In this document: positions 36,163 through 50,116 of the stretch, piece by piece
How positions within the stretch are numbered: the first letter of the stretch is position 1
How the letters are laid out: each line of letters opens with the position of its first letter
Source of the DNA: Chromobacterium haemolyticum DSM 19808
GTDB taxonomy: Bacteria > Pseudomonadota > Gammaproteobacteria > Burkholderiales > Chromobacteriaceae
Reading direction: 5' to 3'
DNA: 64,000 nt
NCBI RefSeq assembly: GCF_000711885.1
Contig: NZ_JONK01000006.1
Coordinates: 241,025-305,024 of the forward strand
The notes under the pieces: generated by a model
What the model was told of the DNA's origin: nothing
The model's database searches: none
Seen by the model: the letters and a program-made list of their open reading frames with translations, nothing else
Position numbers and translations under genes: made by a program

Positions 36163-37332
36163 ATGTACAGCAGCCTGCGCTTCGCCTTTGGCGACACCTA
36201 CGACATGTTGCGCGAAACCGCGCGCGACTTCGCCCAAAGCGAAATCGCCCCGCGCGCCGCCGACATCGACCGCGACAACCTGTTCCCGGCCGACCTGTGG
36301 CGCAAGTTCGGCGATCTGGGCCTGCTGGGCGTGACGGTGGACGAGCAATACGGCGGCACCCAAATGGGCTATCTGGCCCATATGATCGCCATGGAAGAAA
36401 TCAGCCGCGCCTCCGCCTCGGTGGGCCTGTCCTATGGCGCGCACTCCAATCTCTGCGTCAACCAAATCCACAAAAACGGCAACGACGAGCAAAAAAGCCG
36501 GCTACTGCCCAAGCTAGTGTCCGGCGAGCATGTCGGCGCGCTGGCGATGTCCGAGCCCAACGCCGGCTCCGACGTGGTCAGCATGAAGCTGAAGGCGGAC
36601 AAGGCCGACGGCGGCTACCTGCTCAACGGCAGCAAAATGTGGATCACCAACGGCGGCGACGCGGATGTGATGGTGGTGTACGCCAAGACCGACGTCAACG
36701 CCGGCGCCAAGGGCATCACCGCCTTCATCGTGGAACGCGGCTTCGCCGGCTTCAGTCACGGCAGCAAGCTGGACAAGCTGGGCATGCGCGGCTCCAACAC
36801 CTACCCCATCTTCTTCGACAACTGTTTCGTGCCGGAGGCCAATGTGCTGGGCGGCGAAGGCAACGGCGTCAAGGTGCTGATGAGCGGCCTGGACTACGAA
36901 CGCGCGGTGCTGGCCGCCGGCCCGCTGGGCATCATGCAGGCCTGCATGGATATCGCGGTGCCGTATCTGAACGACCGCAAGCAGTTTGGCCAGGCCATCG
37001 GCGATTTCCAGCTGATGCAGGGCAAACTGGCGGATATGTACGTCAAGCTGTCCGCCAGCCGCGCCTATGTCTACGCGGTGGGCCAGGCGCTGGACCGCGG
37101 CGAAACCGGCCGCCAGACCCGCAAGGACGCCGCCGGCGCCATCCTGTACGCGGCGGAAGGCGCCACCCAGATGGCGCTGGACGCCATCCAGTGCCTGGGC
37201 GGCAACGGCTACATCAATGAATACGCCACTGGCCGCCTGCTGCGCGACGCCAAGCTGTACGAGATCGGCGCCGGCACCAGCGAGATTCGGCGTTGGTTGA
37301 TTGGGCGCGAGCTGATGGCGGAAACCCGGTAG
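36163..37332 (+). CDS. liuA: isovaleryl-CoA dehydrogenase
   Basis: A 389-aa FAD acyl-CoA dehydrogenase converting isovaleryl-CoA to 3-methylcrotonyl-CoA in leucine breakdown. Signatures: [36 protein letters not shown], catalytic Glu in [12 protein letters not shown], and C-terminal [20 protein letters not shown] (pieces of one motif). The start at 36163 has AGGAGAG upstream. First gene of the liu operon behind a LiuR operator. The 132-bp gap to liuB is the longest in the operon. Confidence 0.94.
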   Translation: MYSSLRFAFGDTYDMLRETARDFAQSEIAPRAADIDRDNLFPADLWRKFGDLGLLGVTVDEQYGGTQMGYLAHMIAMEEISRASASVGLSYGAHSNLCVNQIHKNGNDEQKSRLLPKLVSGEHVGALAMSEPNAGSDVVSMKLKADKADGGYLLNGSKMWITNGGDADVMVVYAKTDVNAGAKGITAFIVERGFAGFSHGSKLDKLGMRGSNTYPIFFDNCFVPEANVLGGEGNGVKVLMSGLDYERAVLAAGPLGIMQACMDIAVPYLNDRKQFGQAIGDFQLMQGKLADMYVKLSASRAYVYAVGQALDRGETGRQTRKDAAGAILYAAEGATQMALDAIQCLGGNGYINEYATGRLLRDAKLYEIGAGTSEIRRWLIGRELMAETR

Positions 37333-37464
37333 TCGCGGCGGATAAAATGCCTGATGCCTCGTTGCGCAGCCTTGCCTCAGGCCTTTTCTCCCGCCGCACT
37401 CGGCCGCACTCCAGCAAGACTTGACAGTGCGCCTCGTCGATAGCGAATGACAAGGTAAAACGAT

Positions 37465-39063
37465 ATGCCCATCCTCGAATCCAAACTCTCGCCGCGCGCG
37501 GCGGATTTCCAGGCCAACGCCGACAAGATGCGCGCGCTGGTGGCCGATCTGCGCGACAAGGTGGCCAAGGCCGCGCTGGGCGGCGGCGACAAGGCTCGCG
37601 CCAAGCACGCCGCCCGCGGCAAGCTGCTGCCGCGCGAACGCATCGATCTGCTGCTGGACCCGGGCGCGCCCTTTCTGGAGCTGTCCCAGCTGGCCGCCTT
37701 CGGCATGTACGACGACGACGCGCCCGGCGCGGGCCTGATCAGCGGCATCGGCCGCATCGCCGGCGTGGATTGCCTGATCATCGCCAACGACGCCACGGTG
37801 AAGGGCGGCACCTATTACCCGATGACGGTGAAGAAGCATTTGCGCGCCCAGGAAATCGCGCGCGACAACCGTCTTCCCTGCGTGTATCTAGTTGATTCCG
37901 GCGGCGCCTTCCTGCCCTTGCAGGACGAGGTGTTTCCGGACAGGGAGCACTTCGGGCGCATCTTCTACAACCAGGCCAATCTATCCGCCGCCGGCATTCC
38001 GCAAATTGCGGTGGTAATGGGCAGTTGCACCGCCGGCGGCGCTTATGTCCCGGCAATGTCGGATGAAACCGTCATCGTCAAGGAACAAGGCACCATCTTC
38101 CTGGGGGGCCCGCCGCTGGTGAAGGCGGCCACCGGCGAAGTGGTGACGGCCGAAGAACTGGGCGGCGGCGATGTGCACGCCCGCGTGTCCGGCGTGGCCG
38201 ACCACCTGGCGCAAAACGACGCCCACGCGCTATCCATCGCCCGCCGCATCGTGTCCGGCCTCAACTGGCGCAAACAGGGCGAACTGGACCGTGCCGAACC
38301 GCGTCCGCCGCGCTACGCCGCCGAGGAGATCTACGGCGTGATCCCGGCGGACCCGAAAAAACCCTTCGACGTGCGCGAGATCATCGCCCGGCTGGTGGAC
38401 GATTCCGAGTTCGACGAATTCAAGCAGAACTACGGCGCCACCCTGGTCACCGGCTTCGCCCGCCTCAACGGCTACCGCGTCGGCGTCATCGCCAACAACG
38501 GCATCCTGTTTTCCGAATCCGCGCTCAAGGGCGCGCACTTCGTCGAGCTGTGCTGCCAGCGCGGCATTCCGCTGCTGTTCCTGCAGAACATCACCGGCTT
38601 CATGGTGGGCAAGAAGTACGAGAACGGCGGCATCGCCAAGGACGGCGCCAAGCTGGTCACCGCCGTGGCCTGCGCCCGCGTGCCCAAGTTCACCGTGCTG
38701 ATAGGCGGTAGCTTCGGCGCCGGCAACTACGGCATGTGCGGCCGCGCTTATTCGCCGCGCTTCCTGTGGATGTGGCCCAATAGCCGCATCTCGGTGATGG
38801 GTGGCGAACAGGCGGCCGGCGTGCTGGCCCAGGTGAAGAAAGAACAACTGGGCGACGCCTTCGGCCCCGAGCAGGAAAAAGCGCTGAAAGGACCGGTGCG
38901 CGAGCAATACGAACGCCAGGGCCACCCCTATTACGCCAGCGCGCGGCTGTGGGACGACGGGGTGATAGACCCGGCGCAAACCCGCGAAGTGCTGAGCCTG
39001 GCGCTGGAGGCGGCCCTGTCGGCCCCGGTGGAAAGCACGCGCTTCGGCGTGTTCCGGATGTGA
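37465..39063 (+). CDS. liuB: 3-methylcrotonyl-CoA carboxylase, carboxyltransferase (beta) subunit
   Basis: A 532-aa carboxyltransferase that moves CO2 from biotin to 3-methylcrotonyl-CoA. The crotonase-fold halves are complete: [56 protein letters not shown], and [15 protein letters not shown]. It works with LiuD (biotin subunit) as an alpha/beta dodecamer. AAGG precedes the ATG. Encoded 18 bp before liuC. Confidence 0.95.
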   Translation: MPILESKLSPRAADFQANADKMRALVADLRDKVAKAALGGGDKARAKHAARGKLLPRERIDLLLDPGAPFLELSQLAAFGMYDDDAPGAGLISGIGRIAGVDCLIIANDATVKGGTYYPMTVKKHLRAQEIARDNRLPCVYLVDSGGAFLPLQDEVFPDREHFGRIFYNQANLSAAGIPQIAVVMGSCTAGGAYVPAMSDETVIVKEQGTIFLGGPPLVKAATGEVVTAEELGGGDVHARVSGVADHLAQNDAHALSIARRIVSGLNWRKQGELDRAEPRPPRYAAEEIYGVIPADPKKPFDVREIIARLVDDSEFDEFKQNYGATLVTGFARLNGYRVGVIANNGILFSESALKGAHFVELCCQRGIPLLFLQNITGFMVGKKYENGGIAKDGAKLVTAVACARVPKFTVLIGGSFGAGNYGMCGRAYSPRFLWMWPNSRISVMGGEQAAGVLAQVKKEQLGDAFGPEQEKALKGPVREQYERQGHPYYASARLWDDGVIDPAQTREVLSLALEAALSAPVESTRFGVFRM

Positions 39064-39081
39064 CGGCGAGAGGCGATACCG

Positions 39082-39867
39082 ATGAGCTACACCACGCTTG
39101 AAATCGAACACAGCGGCAAGACCGCGACGATCTGGATGAACCGGCCGGACATCCACAACGCGATGAACGAAACCCTGATCGCCGAGCTGACCGCCGCCTT
39201 CACCCATCTGCAATTGCAGGCGGACTGCCGCGTCATCGTGCTGGCCGGCCGCGGCAAGAGCTTTTCCGCCGGCGCGGATCTGGACTGGATGCGCCGCGCC
39301 GCCGGTTACAGCGAGGAGCAGAACCTGGCCGACGCGCAGCGACTGGCCGCCATGCTCAAGAGTATCTACCGCAGCAAAAAGCCGGTGATCGCCCGCATCC
39401 ACGGCGCGGCGCTGGCCGGCGGCACCGGCCTGGCGGCGGTCTGCGACGTGGCCATCGCCACCGAGGCCGCCAAGTTTGGCCTGACCGAGGTGAGGCTGGG
39501 CCTGGTGCCGGCCACCATCGGCCCCTATGTGGCCGACGCGATAGGCTGGCGTCAGGCGCGGCGTTATTTCCTGTCCGCCGAGCGCATAGACGCCGCCACG
39601 GCGCTGCGCATCGGCCTGGTGCACGAGGTGGTGCCAGCCGAGGCGCTGGACGCGCGCGTGGCCGACATCGCCGAGGCGCTGGCCCAGGGCGCGCCGCAGG
39701 CGCTGTCCTCGGCCAAGGACTTGCTGGCCATGCTGCGCGAGGGCTCGCCCTGGGACGATCAATTGCTGGAGGACACCGCCGGCCAGATCGCCAGCGTGCG
39801 GGCCGGCGCCGAGGCGCGCGAGGGCCTGGCCGCTTTCTTCGACAAACGGCCGCCCAACTGGTCATGA
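39082..39867 (+). CDS. liuC: methylglutaconyl-CoA hydratase / enoyl-CoA hydratase family
   Basis: A 261-aa crotonase-family enzyme hydrating 3-methylglutaconyl-CoA to HMG-CoA. The oxyanion-hole segments are present: GRGKSFSAGADLDWMRR and ARIHGAALAGGTGLAAVCD. The catalytic Glu region is GLTEVRLGLVPATIGPYV. Position between the carboxylase subunit genes is the standard liu order. It nearly touches the next gene. Confidence 0.92.
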   Translation: MSYTTLEIEHSGKTATIWMNRPDIHNAMNETLIAELTAAFTHLQLQADCRVIVLAGRGKSFSAGADLDWMRRAAGYSEEQNLADAQRLAAMLKSIYRSKKPVIARIHGAALAGGTGLAAVCDVAIATEAAKFGLTEVRLGLVPATIGPYVADAIGWRQARRYFLSAERIDAATALRIGLVHEVVPAEALDARVADIAEALAQGAPQALSSAKDLLAMLREGSPWDDQLLEDTAGQIASVRAGAEAREGLAAFFDKRPPNWS

Positions 39868-39893
39868 CGCGAACAAGAAACAAGGGACGGACC

Positions 39894-41861
<1,968 letters not shown>

Positions 41862-41866
41862 ACCTT

Positions 41867-42379
41867 ATGGACCCCATCATCATCAATCACCCCGGCTTGA
41901 ACCTGGCCGGCTACAGCATCGCCACCCGGATGGAGAACGGCGACAACCTGCGCCAGATCCCCGAGTTCTGGGGCGAATACGCGGCCACGCTGCGCCAGCC
42001 GCTGCTGGCGGCGCTGGGCCGCGCCGACGCCGCCGAATACGGGCTGATCCACGACTTCGACCCGGACACGGGCCGCTTCGGCTATATGATAGGGATGGAA
42101 TGCGCGCAGCCCTTGCCGCTGCCACCCGGCTGCGAGCAGCGGCGCACGCCGCCGGCCAAGTGCGCGGTGTTCACCACCCAGCCGGCCGGCAGCGACGCCG
42201 AGTTCGGCCAGGCGATCCAGGCCGCCTGGCGCTACATCATGCAGGACTGGCTGCCGGCGTCTAAACAATGGGAACAAGCGCCGCTGAGCACCTTCGAGCG
42301 CTACGACGGACGCTGCGCGCCGGACCAGCCTCAACGCCAGATGGATATCTACATCCCGGTGCAGCCGCGCCGCCGCTAA
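41867..42379 (+). CDS. GyrI-like/AraC effector-binding-domain protein within the liu operon
   Basis: A 170-aa stand-alone small-molecule-binding domain of the GyrI/Rob effector type. It has paired beta-alpha-beta-beta-beta modules with NLAGYSIATRME, IPEFWGEY, YGLIHDFDPDTGRFGYMIG and the C-terminal MDIYIPV. No DNA-binding domain. The ATG at 41867 has GGAG upstream; a GTG overlapping the liuD stop is the alternative. It is squeezed between liuD and liuE, so it is co-transcribed with leucine catabolism. It may bind a pathway CoA ester or hydrophobic ligand; unproven. Confidence 0.75.
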   Translation: MDPIIINHPGLNLAGYSIATRMENGDNLRQIPEFWGEYAATLRQPLLAALGRADAAEYGLIHDFDPDTGRFGYMIGMECAQPLPLPPGCEQRRTPPAKCAVFTTQPAGSDAEFGQAIQAAWRYIMQDWLPASKQWEQAPLSTFERYDGRCAPDQPQRQMDIYIPVQPRRR

Positions 42380-42391
42380 CGGAGAGCCGAA

Positions 42392-43303
42392 GTGCCGCAT
42401 GTGAAGATTGTGGAAGTGAGTCCGCGCGACGGACTGCAAAACGAAAAACAGCCGCTGTCCACCGCGGTCAAACTGGAGCTGATCCGCCGCCTGGCCGCCA
42501 GCGGCCTGCGCAGCATAGAAGCCGGCGCCTTCGTCTCGCCCAAATGGGTGCCGCAGATGGCCGGCAGCGCCGAGGTGCTGGCCGGCCTGGACCTGGCCGG
42601 ACCGGTTTCCTACCCCGTGCTGGTGCCCAATGAACAGGGGATGGAGGCCGCCTTGGACGCCGGCGCGCGTGAAATCGCCGTGTTCGGCGCCGCCAGCGAA
42701 AGCTTTAGCCGGCGCAATATCAACGCCAGCATCGCCGAAAGCCTGCAACGCTTCGCCCCGGTCATGGCGCGCGCGCAGGCGGCCGGCGTGCCGGTGCGCG
42801 GCTATGTGTCTTGCGTAGTCGGCTGTCCTTACGAAGGCCGCATCGCGCCGGCCAAGGTGGCGGAAGTGGCCGCGCGCCTGCTGGACATGGGCTGTTATGA
42901 AATATCGCTGGGCGACACCATAGGCGTGGGCACGCCGTCCAGCGTGCTGGCGATGCTGGAAGCGGTGAGCAAGGCTGTGCCAATCACACAGCTTGCCGGC
43001 CACTTTCACGACACTTATGGCATGGCGATCAGCAATATTCATGCGTGTTTGGGCGCAGGAATGATGACATTCGATTCTTCTATTGCCGGCCTTGGCGGCT
43101 GCCCTTATGCTCAGGGAGCTTCCGGCAACGTCGCCACCGAAGACGTGGTTTACCTGCTGCACGGCGAGGGCCACGATACCGGCGTCGATCTGGCCGCGCT
43201 GGTGGACGCGGCCTGGTTCATCGCCGACGCGCTGGGCAAACCGCCTGCCTCCAAGCTGGCTTACGCCTTTGCCGACAAACGCGCCGCCAAACCGGAGCAA
43301 TAA
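42392..43303 (+). CDS. liuE: hydroxymethylglutaryl-CoA lyase
   Basis: A 303-aa TIM-barrel lyase splitting HMG-CoA into acetyl-CoA and acetoacetate, the last liu step. Motifs: VEVSPRDGLQNEKQ (metal/catalytic Asp-Arg), the HMGL signature SCVVGCPYEG with the catalytic Cys, AGHFHDTYGMA (metal histidines), GLGGCPYAQGASGN. It starts with GTG (MPHVKIVEVSPRDG), supported by GGAG eight bases upstream and lack of an in-frame ATG before the motif. Confidence 0.94.
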   Translation: MPHVKIVEVSPRDGLQNEKQPLSTAVKLELIRRLAASGLRSIEAGAFVSPKWVPQMAGSAEVLAGLDLAGPVSYPVLVPNEQGMEAALDAGAREIAVFGAASESFSRRNINASIAESLQRFAPVMARAQAAGVPVRGYVSCVVGCPYEGRIAPAKVAEVAARLLDMGCYEISLGDTIGVGTPSSVLAMLEAVSKAVPITQLAGHFHDTYGMAISNIHACLGAGMMTFDSSIAGLGGCPYAQGASGNVATEDVVYLLHGEGHDTGVDLAALVDAAWFIADALGKPPASKLAYAFADKRAAKPEQ

Positions 43304-43356
43304 CAAGCCGCCGCCCGTCCATGGGCCGGCGCGCGGAGAAAATATCAGGAGAAAGC

Positions 43357-45315
<1,959 letters not shown>

Positions 45316-45333
45316 ACCGGCACGCAGTCAATG

Positions 45334-45371
45334 AAAAACCCCCGCATTCATGAATAAATGCGGGGGTTTTT
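45334..45371. terminator. bidirectional terminator
   Basis: AAAAACCCCCGCATT pairs with AATGCGGGGGTTTTT; serves aacS and the convergent glycosyltransferase gene. Confidence 0.9.
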
Positions 45372-45375
45372 CTTG

Positions 45376-47025
45376 CTAATGCGGATGAATACGCCGCAAC
45401 AGCGCAAACATCATGTTCTGCTCGCGCGGCCGGGAGCCGTACCACAGCACCTCCCAGCCCGGCTCGGCAATGCCCTCGTCCTCAGAGCGCACCACCAGTT
45501 GGTAGTCGCAAGGCGAGGCGTTGCCCGCTGGATAGGACACCAGATCCAAGCCGGCGTAATAGCGCCAACTGATCAGCGCCAGCTGATTGCGGCTCTCGGT
45601 CGCCACGCAGGCGGCGTTGGCCGGCAGCGCCTTCATCATCCGCTCCACCACCGGCCGGTAGCTCTTGGCGGCGTCGAACCAAGGCAGCCACAAGGTCATG
45701 CCCAAGCCCCACAGCAGGGTCAGGCCCGCCGCCCAGTTGCTGATGGCCTGACGGCCGCGCAAATGTTTGCGCGTCAACGCCCACAGCCACACCAGGGTGG
45801 CGATCACCGCGCACACCGCAGCCAAGCTGGAGACATGGGCTTGGTAATACGGGCTGAAGTACTGGGCGCGCCCGGCCAGGCCCCGCGGCCAGCCAAAGTT
45901 CATCGCCGCCCAGCCCGACCACACCAGCAGAGCGAAGAAGCCGAAGGTCATCAGGCCGAACCAGTTGAGGAAGGCCGCCGCGCCACGCTTGAGGTTGTCC
46001 AGCTCCACCGCCGCCAGCAAGGACAGCGGCAGCAGCAGCGGCATTGCGTAGGTCATATTGGGCCGGCTGGACAAGGTCAACAGAATCAGCACCACGGCGA
46101 AGAACATCAGCGGCAGTTGCAAGCGCGCCTGATCCAGCCTCTCCCGGTTGCGGTACAGGGTCCAGCCGGCCAGCGGCCAGGCCGGGAACGCGAACCACAG
46201 GGCGTTCAGGCTGTAGTAGCCGAAGTCGTGAAACAGCTGCACCCGGCCGAAGCCGTTGAGCTGGCCCAGCGAGTAGTCGTTCCACCAGAGGCTGAACGCG
46301 TCCGGATGGCTCTTGGCCAGCACCAGCGGCCACACCAAGGAAGTGGGCGCGGCGATCAACAGCGCCAGCAGCACGGTGATTGCATACTGCTTGCTGCGCC
46401 AGGCGGAGAAAGCCGGCAGCAACAACACCACCATCCACAGCAACATCAGCTCCATCAGGCTGGCGCTGAGGAAGATCGCCGCGCTGGCCGCGCCCAGTAA
46501 AGCGCCGGCCATGCCGGGCGACCTCAGGGTTAAGGACAAGGCGTAGAAGGCGGCCGCGAAACCGGCGAAGCCGGCCACCACCGAGGTGAGCTGATGGCCG
46601 GTTTCCACCAGGCCTACGCAACCTATCAGCACCATCACCACGCTGCGGCCGTGACGGCGGCCGATCAGGTCGCGGCCGGCCATGCCGGCCAGCAACAAGG
46701 CCAGGGCCATGAACAAGGGCGTGGCCAGCCGCGCCGCGTCGTGCGGCGCCAACAACCAGGGAGACAGCAGCTTGACCATGATGGCCGCCACCCAATAGTA
46801 CAAGGGCGGGCTATCCAGATAGGGCGCGCCTTGCACCGTGGGCAACAGCCAATTGCCGGTGTCCAGCATGCCCTGCACCGCCGCCAGCACGAAGGGTTCG
46901 TCCGGCTTCCATGGGTCGTGGCCTATGATGCCCGGCCACAGCCAGACGAAACACAACAGCAGCAAGATCCACGGTTTTTCCGTGGGCTTGGCCAGAGTTT
47001 GGGATTGTTCCGAATAAGTGAGCAT
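45376..47025 (-). CDS. ArnT-like GT-C glycosyltransferase
   Basis: A 549-aa integral membrane protein with about twelve helices and the PMT/ArnT-type periplasmic loop near the N-terminus (GHDPWKPDEPF, with the catalytic-type Asp and Asp-Glu pair). Such enzymes transfer a sugar from a polyprenyl-phosphate carrier to lipid A, protein or another acceptor. A soluble C-terminal domain (about 440-549) follows. It is downstream of the cytoplasmic glycosyltransferase at 47045 (19-bp gap), implying a shared surface-sugar pathway. The acceptor is unknown. Confidence 0.85.
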   Translation of the reverse strand: MLTYSEQSQTLAKPTEKPWILLLLCFVWLWPGIIGHDPWKPDEPFVLAAVQGMLDTGNWLLPTVQGAPYLDSPPLYYWVAAIMVKLLSPWLLAPHDAARLATPLFMALALLLAGMAGRDLIGRRHGRSVVMVLIGCVGLVETGHQLTSVVAGFAGFAAAFYALSLTLRSPGMAGALLGAASAAIFLSASLMELMLLWMVVLLLPAFSAWRSKQYAITVLLALLIAAPTSLVWPLVLAKSHPDAFSLWWNDYSLGQLNGFGRVQLFHDFGYYSLNALWFAFPAWPLAGWTLYRNRERLDQARLQLPLMFFAVVLILLTLSSRPNMTYAMPLLLPLSLLAAVELDNLKRGAAAFLNWFGLMTFGFFALLVWSGWAAMNFGWPRGLAGRAQYFSPYYQAHVSSLAAVCAVIATLVWLWALTRKHLRGRQAISNWAAGLTLLWGLGMTLWLPWFDAAKSYRPVVERMMKALPANAACVATESRNQLALISWRYYAGLDLVSYPAGNASPCDYQLVVRSEDEGIAEPGWEVLWYGSRPREQNMMFALLRRIHPH

Positions 47026-47044
47026 GAGTCTCGTTCAAACGGTT

Positions 47045-47971
47045 TCAATCGGCCGACGGCAATGCGCCGCGCAGCCGGGCGATCAGAATGCGCCAATCCA
47101 CCTTGCGCTTGGAAATGGAATTGCGCAGTTTGTTGCGGCGGCGCTGGCGTTTATGTTCGGGATCGGCCTGTATCGTCTTCAAGCGCGACTCGTCCCAGGC
47201 GAATTCGCCGCAGTACTCGGCCTGACGCGCCACGTCCCATCCCGGTTCCATGCCGGCGAACACCTCCGCCAAGTAGAGCGGCGCCTCGTAACTGTAGTTC
47301 CAGTAGTGGTGCAGTGCATCCCCCAGCGCCAGCGGCTCGCGGCCGTCGCAGGCCACCAGTGACCAGGCCAGCTGCTCGGTCCAGTTGCGCGCTTCCACGC
47401 GCGGCAGCAGGAAGTCGTTGACGCGCAAGGCGGTTTCGAAGAAGGGCACCATGTCGGCGGAAGCGCCGACCACGCCGGCGTTCCACATCGCCAGGCCCCG
47501 GACGTCGGCCACCCCCATCTTGCGCAGCTCGGCGCCGTGCTTGTCCACCGCGGCGAGATAGTCCGGGAAGAAGCCGGGACCAAACACGCCTTCGTTGACG
47601 TGCATGCAGCTGGCCTTCCCCTCTTCCAGCCGGGCGAACAACTCGTCCGGCACGCGCAGCCAGCGGGTGTCGCAGTCCACGTACAGCACGGCGGTGCCCA
47701 GTTCGCGCGCCGCCTTCAACATCACTTCCAGCTTGATGCGGTGCACATAGTCGAACTGGCCGCGATAAGCTTGCAATTGCGCCCGGCTCAAGGTCTCCGT
47801 GCGGACCAGCGGGTGCGCGGGCACGCTGTCCGGCGCGTCGGTGTACACCATGATCTTCACGTCCTGCCGCTGCTGCTTCAGCAGCAAGTGCAACAGGCTC
47901 AACACGGAAAAGCGGGTCTGGTCGTAGTATTTCTTGCCGCCGTGGGACAGATAAACGATGTGGATCGCCAT
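47045..47971 (-). CDS. GT-A-type glycosyltransferase-like protein
   Basis: A 308-aa soluble protein. The N-terminal beta-alpha fold (HIVYLSHGGKKYYDQTRFSV) and a D-x-D metal motif in VLYVDCDTRWL (about residue 100) indicate a GT-A nucleotide-sugar transferase. The C-terminus is basic (KRQRRRNKLRNSISKRKVD). I cannot place it in a numbered family. First gene of a two-gene unit with the ArnT-like protein. Confidence 0.72.
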   Translation of the reverse strand: MAIHIVYLSHGGKKYYDQTRFSVLSLLHLLLKQQRQDVKIMVYTDAPDSVPAHPLVRTETLSRAQLQAYRGQFDYVHRIKLEVMLKAARELGTAVLYVDCDTRWLRVPDELFARLEEGKASCMHVNEGVFGPGFFPDYLAAVDKHGAELRKMGVADVRGLAMWNAGVVGASADMVPFFETALRVNDFLLPRVEARNWTEQLAWSLVACDGREPLALGDALHHYWNYSYEAPLYLAEVFAGMEPGWDVARQAEYCGEFAWDESRLKTIQADPEHKRQRRRNKLRNSISKRKVDWRILIARLRGALPSAD

Positions 47972-48055
47972 GGCCTCAACCTTGCAGATGTGGATACGCG
48001 CGCGGCCGGCGGGGATCTGCCAGGATCCTGCGCCGCCGGCGCGCCGGAATCATAG

Positions 48056-48194
48056 AGCCGGTTTACAATCTGCTGCGCGTCGGCGATAGGCCGTTGAAAA
48101 CGCCTTCGAAATGCTCATGTACCGTGTGTACATTCCGCTTTCTCGGTCGTTTTCGCCTTGTCTCGCTCTTGCTCGCTAGACCGTCAACAGACTC
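48056..48194 (+). mobile_element. family A repeat, copy A8
   Basis: A 139-bp copy (GAGCCGGTTTACAATC to GACCGTCAACAGACTC) flanked by ATA and TTA. It lies between the glycosyltransferase start and the rpmE terminator, not at a stop codon. Confidence 0.8.
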
Positions 48195-48200
48195 TTATAG

Positions 48201-48226
48201 AAAAAGGCAGCCTGGGCTGCCTTTTT
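48201..48226 (-). terminator. terminator of rpmE
   Basis: AAAAAGGCAGCC-tg-GGCTGCCTTTTT downstream of rpmE. Confidence 0.88.
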
Positions 48227-48250
48227 CTGGGTGTCCAACTCGCTCCGCGC

Positions 48251-48466
48251 TTAGCGCTTGAAGAAGCCGCCGAACTTTTGGTTGAACTTGTCAACGCGAC
48301 CGGCGGTGTCGACGATCTTCTGCTTGCCGGTGTAGAACGGGTGGCAGTTGGAGCAAACTTCAATGCCGAACGCGTCCTTGGACATGGTCGACTTGGTCAC
48401 GAACTGGCTACCGCAGGAGCAGGTAACGGTCAGATCTTTGTAATTCGGGTGAATATCGGTTTTCAT
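48251..48466 (-). CDS. rpmE: 50S ribosomal protein L31, zinc-binding form
   Basis: A 71-aa ribosomal protein that bridges the subunits. [19 protein letters not shown] begins the canonical sequence. The four zinc cysteines (C-x-C near residue 16-18, and CSNC) are present, so this is the C+ form rather than the zinc-free YkgM type. AAGGA precedes the ATG at 48466. It has its own terminator. Confidence 0.97.
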   Translation of the reverse strand: MKTDIHPNYKDLTVTCSCGSQFVTKSTMSKDAFGIEVCSNCHPFYTGKQKIVDTAGRVDKFNQKFGGFFKR

Positions 48467-48588
48467 GTGTCTTCCTTTCAAATCGGGTACAGGGGATTTG
48501 CCTGTACTGCTTGCGAAACTATCGATTATCCGCGCTTTGCCGCCGCTTGACAAGTGCCAAATCCACTGTCAACCACGGCGGCGACCAC

Positions 48589-49962
48589 TCAGGCGCGACG
48601 CCAGATGGTGCCCTGCGCGCCGTCCTCCAGCACAATGCCCTTGGCGATCAATTCATCGCGGATACGGTCGGATTCGGCCCAGTTTTTGGCCGCGCGCGCG
48701 TCCTTGCGCGCCTGGATCAACGCCTCCACCTCCCCGGCCGTCAACTCGCCGGCGCTGACGCCGCCCTTGAGAAAATCTTCCGGGTCGCGTTGCAGCAAGC
48801 CCAACACGCCGCCCAAGTCCTTCAACAGGCGCGCCAGCCGCGGATCTCGGCTCTTGTTGACTTCGCCGGCCAGCTCGAACAGCACCGCCACTGCTTCAGA
48901 GGAGTTGAAGTCGTCGTTCATCGCCGCCTGGAAGCGAGCGGCGATCGGGTCCTTCCAGTCTATGCCGGCGGAAGCCGGCAGCTCCAGACCGCGCAAGGCG
49001 GTGTAGAGCCGAGTCAGGCCGTGCTTGGCGTCGGCGAGAATGCTATCGGTGTAGTTCACCGGGCTGCGGTAATGGCTGCGCACGATGAAGAAGCGGATCA
49101 CCTCGCCGTCGAAATGGCCCAGCACGTCGCGAATGGTGAAGAAGTTGCCCAGCGATTTGGACATTTTCTCGCCGTCGACGTTGATGAAGCCGTTGTGCAG
49201 CCAGTAATTGACGTACTGATGACCGTGAGCGCCCTCGGACTGGGCGATTTCGTTCTCATGGTGCGGGAACTGCAGGTCCTCGCCGCCGCCGTGGATGTCG
49301 AAATGCTCGCCCAGATGGTGGCAGCTCATCACCGAGCACTCGATGTGCCAACCCGGACGCCCCGGCCCCCACGGGCTCTCCCAGGACGGCTCGCCCGGCT
49401 TGCCGGCTTTCCACAGCACGAAGTCCAGCGGGTCGCGCTTGTGCGGGTCCACTTCCACTCGCTCGCCGGCGCGCAGCTTGTCCAGGGTGCGGCCGGACAG
49501 TTTGCCGTAGCCCTCGAACTCGCGCACAGCGTAATACACGTCGCCGTTGTCGGCGGCGTAGGCCTTGCCGTTGGCGATCAGCTTTTCAATCAAGGCCACC
49601 ATGCCCGGCACGTGATGGGTGGCGCGCGGTTCGAAGGTGGGCGGCAACAGACCCAGCGCCGCGGCGTCCTGATGCATCTCGGCGATGGTCTCTTCCACCA
49701 GTTGCTGCGGCAGAATGCCGCGCTCGGCGGCGCGTTTGATGATTTTGTCCTCGATATCGGTGATGTTGCGCACGTAAGTGACGTCATAGCCGGACGCGTT
49801 CAGCCAGCGGTAGATCACGTCGAAGGCCGTCAGCATGCGCGCATGGCCGATATGACAGAGGTCGTACACCGTCATGCCGCACACGTACATACACACCTTG
49901 CCGGGCTCGATGGGTTTGAACTCTTCTTTCTGGCGGGTCAGGGTGTTATACACGGTCAACAT
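48589..49962 (-). CDS. cysS: cysteinyl-tRNA synthetase
   Basis: A 457-aa class I aminoacyl-tRNA synthetase. HIGH motif in [14 protein letters not shown] in [11 protein letters not shown], zinc ligands including [13 protein letters not shown], and [14 protein letters not shown]. Length matches bacterial CysS. Monocistronic on the minus strand, convergent with rpmE's upstream flank; an AT-rich flank with CAATTG lies before its start. Confidence 0.97.
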   Translation of the reverse strand: MLTVYNTLTRQKEEFKPIEPGKVCMYVCGMTVYDLCHIGHARMLTAFDVIYRWLNASGYDVTYVRNITDIEDKIIKRAAERGILPQQLVEETIAEMHQDAAALGLLPPTFEPRATHHVPGMVALIEKLIANGKAYAADNGDVYYAVREFEGYGKLSGRTLDKLRAGERVEVDPHKRDPLDFVLWKAGKPGEPSWESPWGPGRPGWHIECSVMSCHHLGEHFDIHGGGEDLQFPHHENEIAQSEGAHGHQYVNYWLHNGFINVDGEKMSKSLGNFFTIRDVLGHFDGEVIRFFIVRSHYRSPVNYTDSILADAKHGLTRLYTALRGLELPASAGIDWKDPIAARFQAAMNDDFNSSEAVAVLFELAGEVNKSRDPRLARLLKDLGGVLGLLQRDPEDFLKGGVSAGELTAGEVEALIQARKDARAAKNWAESDRIRDELIAKGIVLEDGAQGTIWRRA

Positions 49963-50116
49963 GATGGAAACCTATTAGAGGTTGGGTCAAAAAACAACAA
50001 TTGTAACAGAGCCGTCAAGCCCTCCGCATCGCGATTGTAAAGCGCCGCGCGGCTGGCGATGCGCTTCGCCGCCAGATGGCGGATAATGGGCTTTTTCCCC
50101 CTAGCCCTGGTCCGCC

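Noticed and set aside
37333..37464. A separate promoter for liuB (TTGACA near 37421)
   Set aside because: No matching -10 box at a good distance; the gap is short and the operon order is standard.
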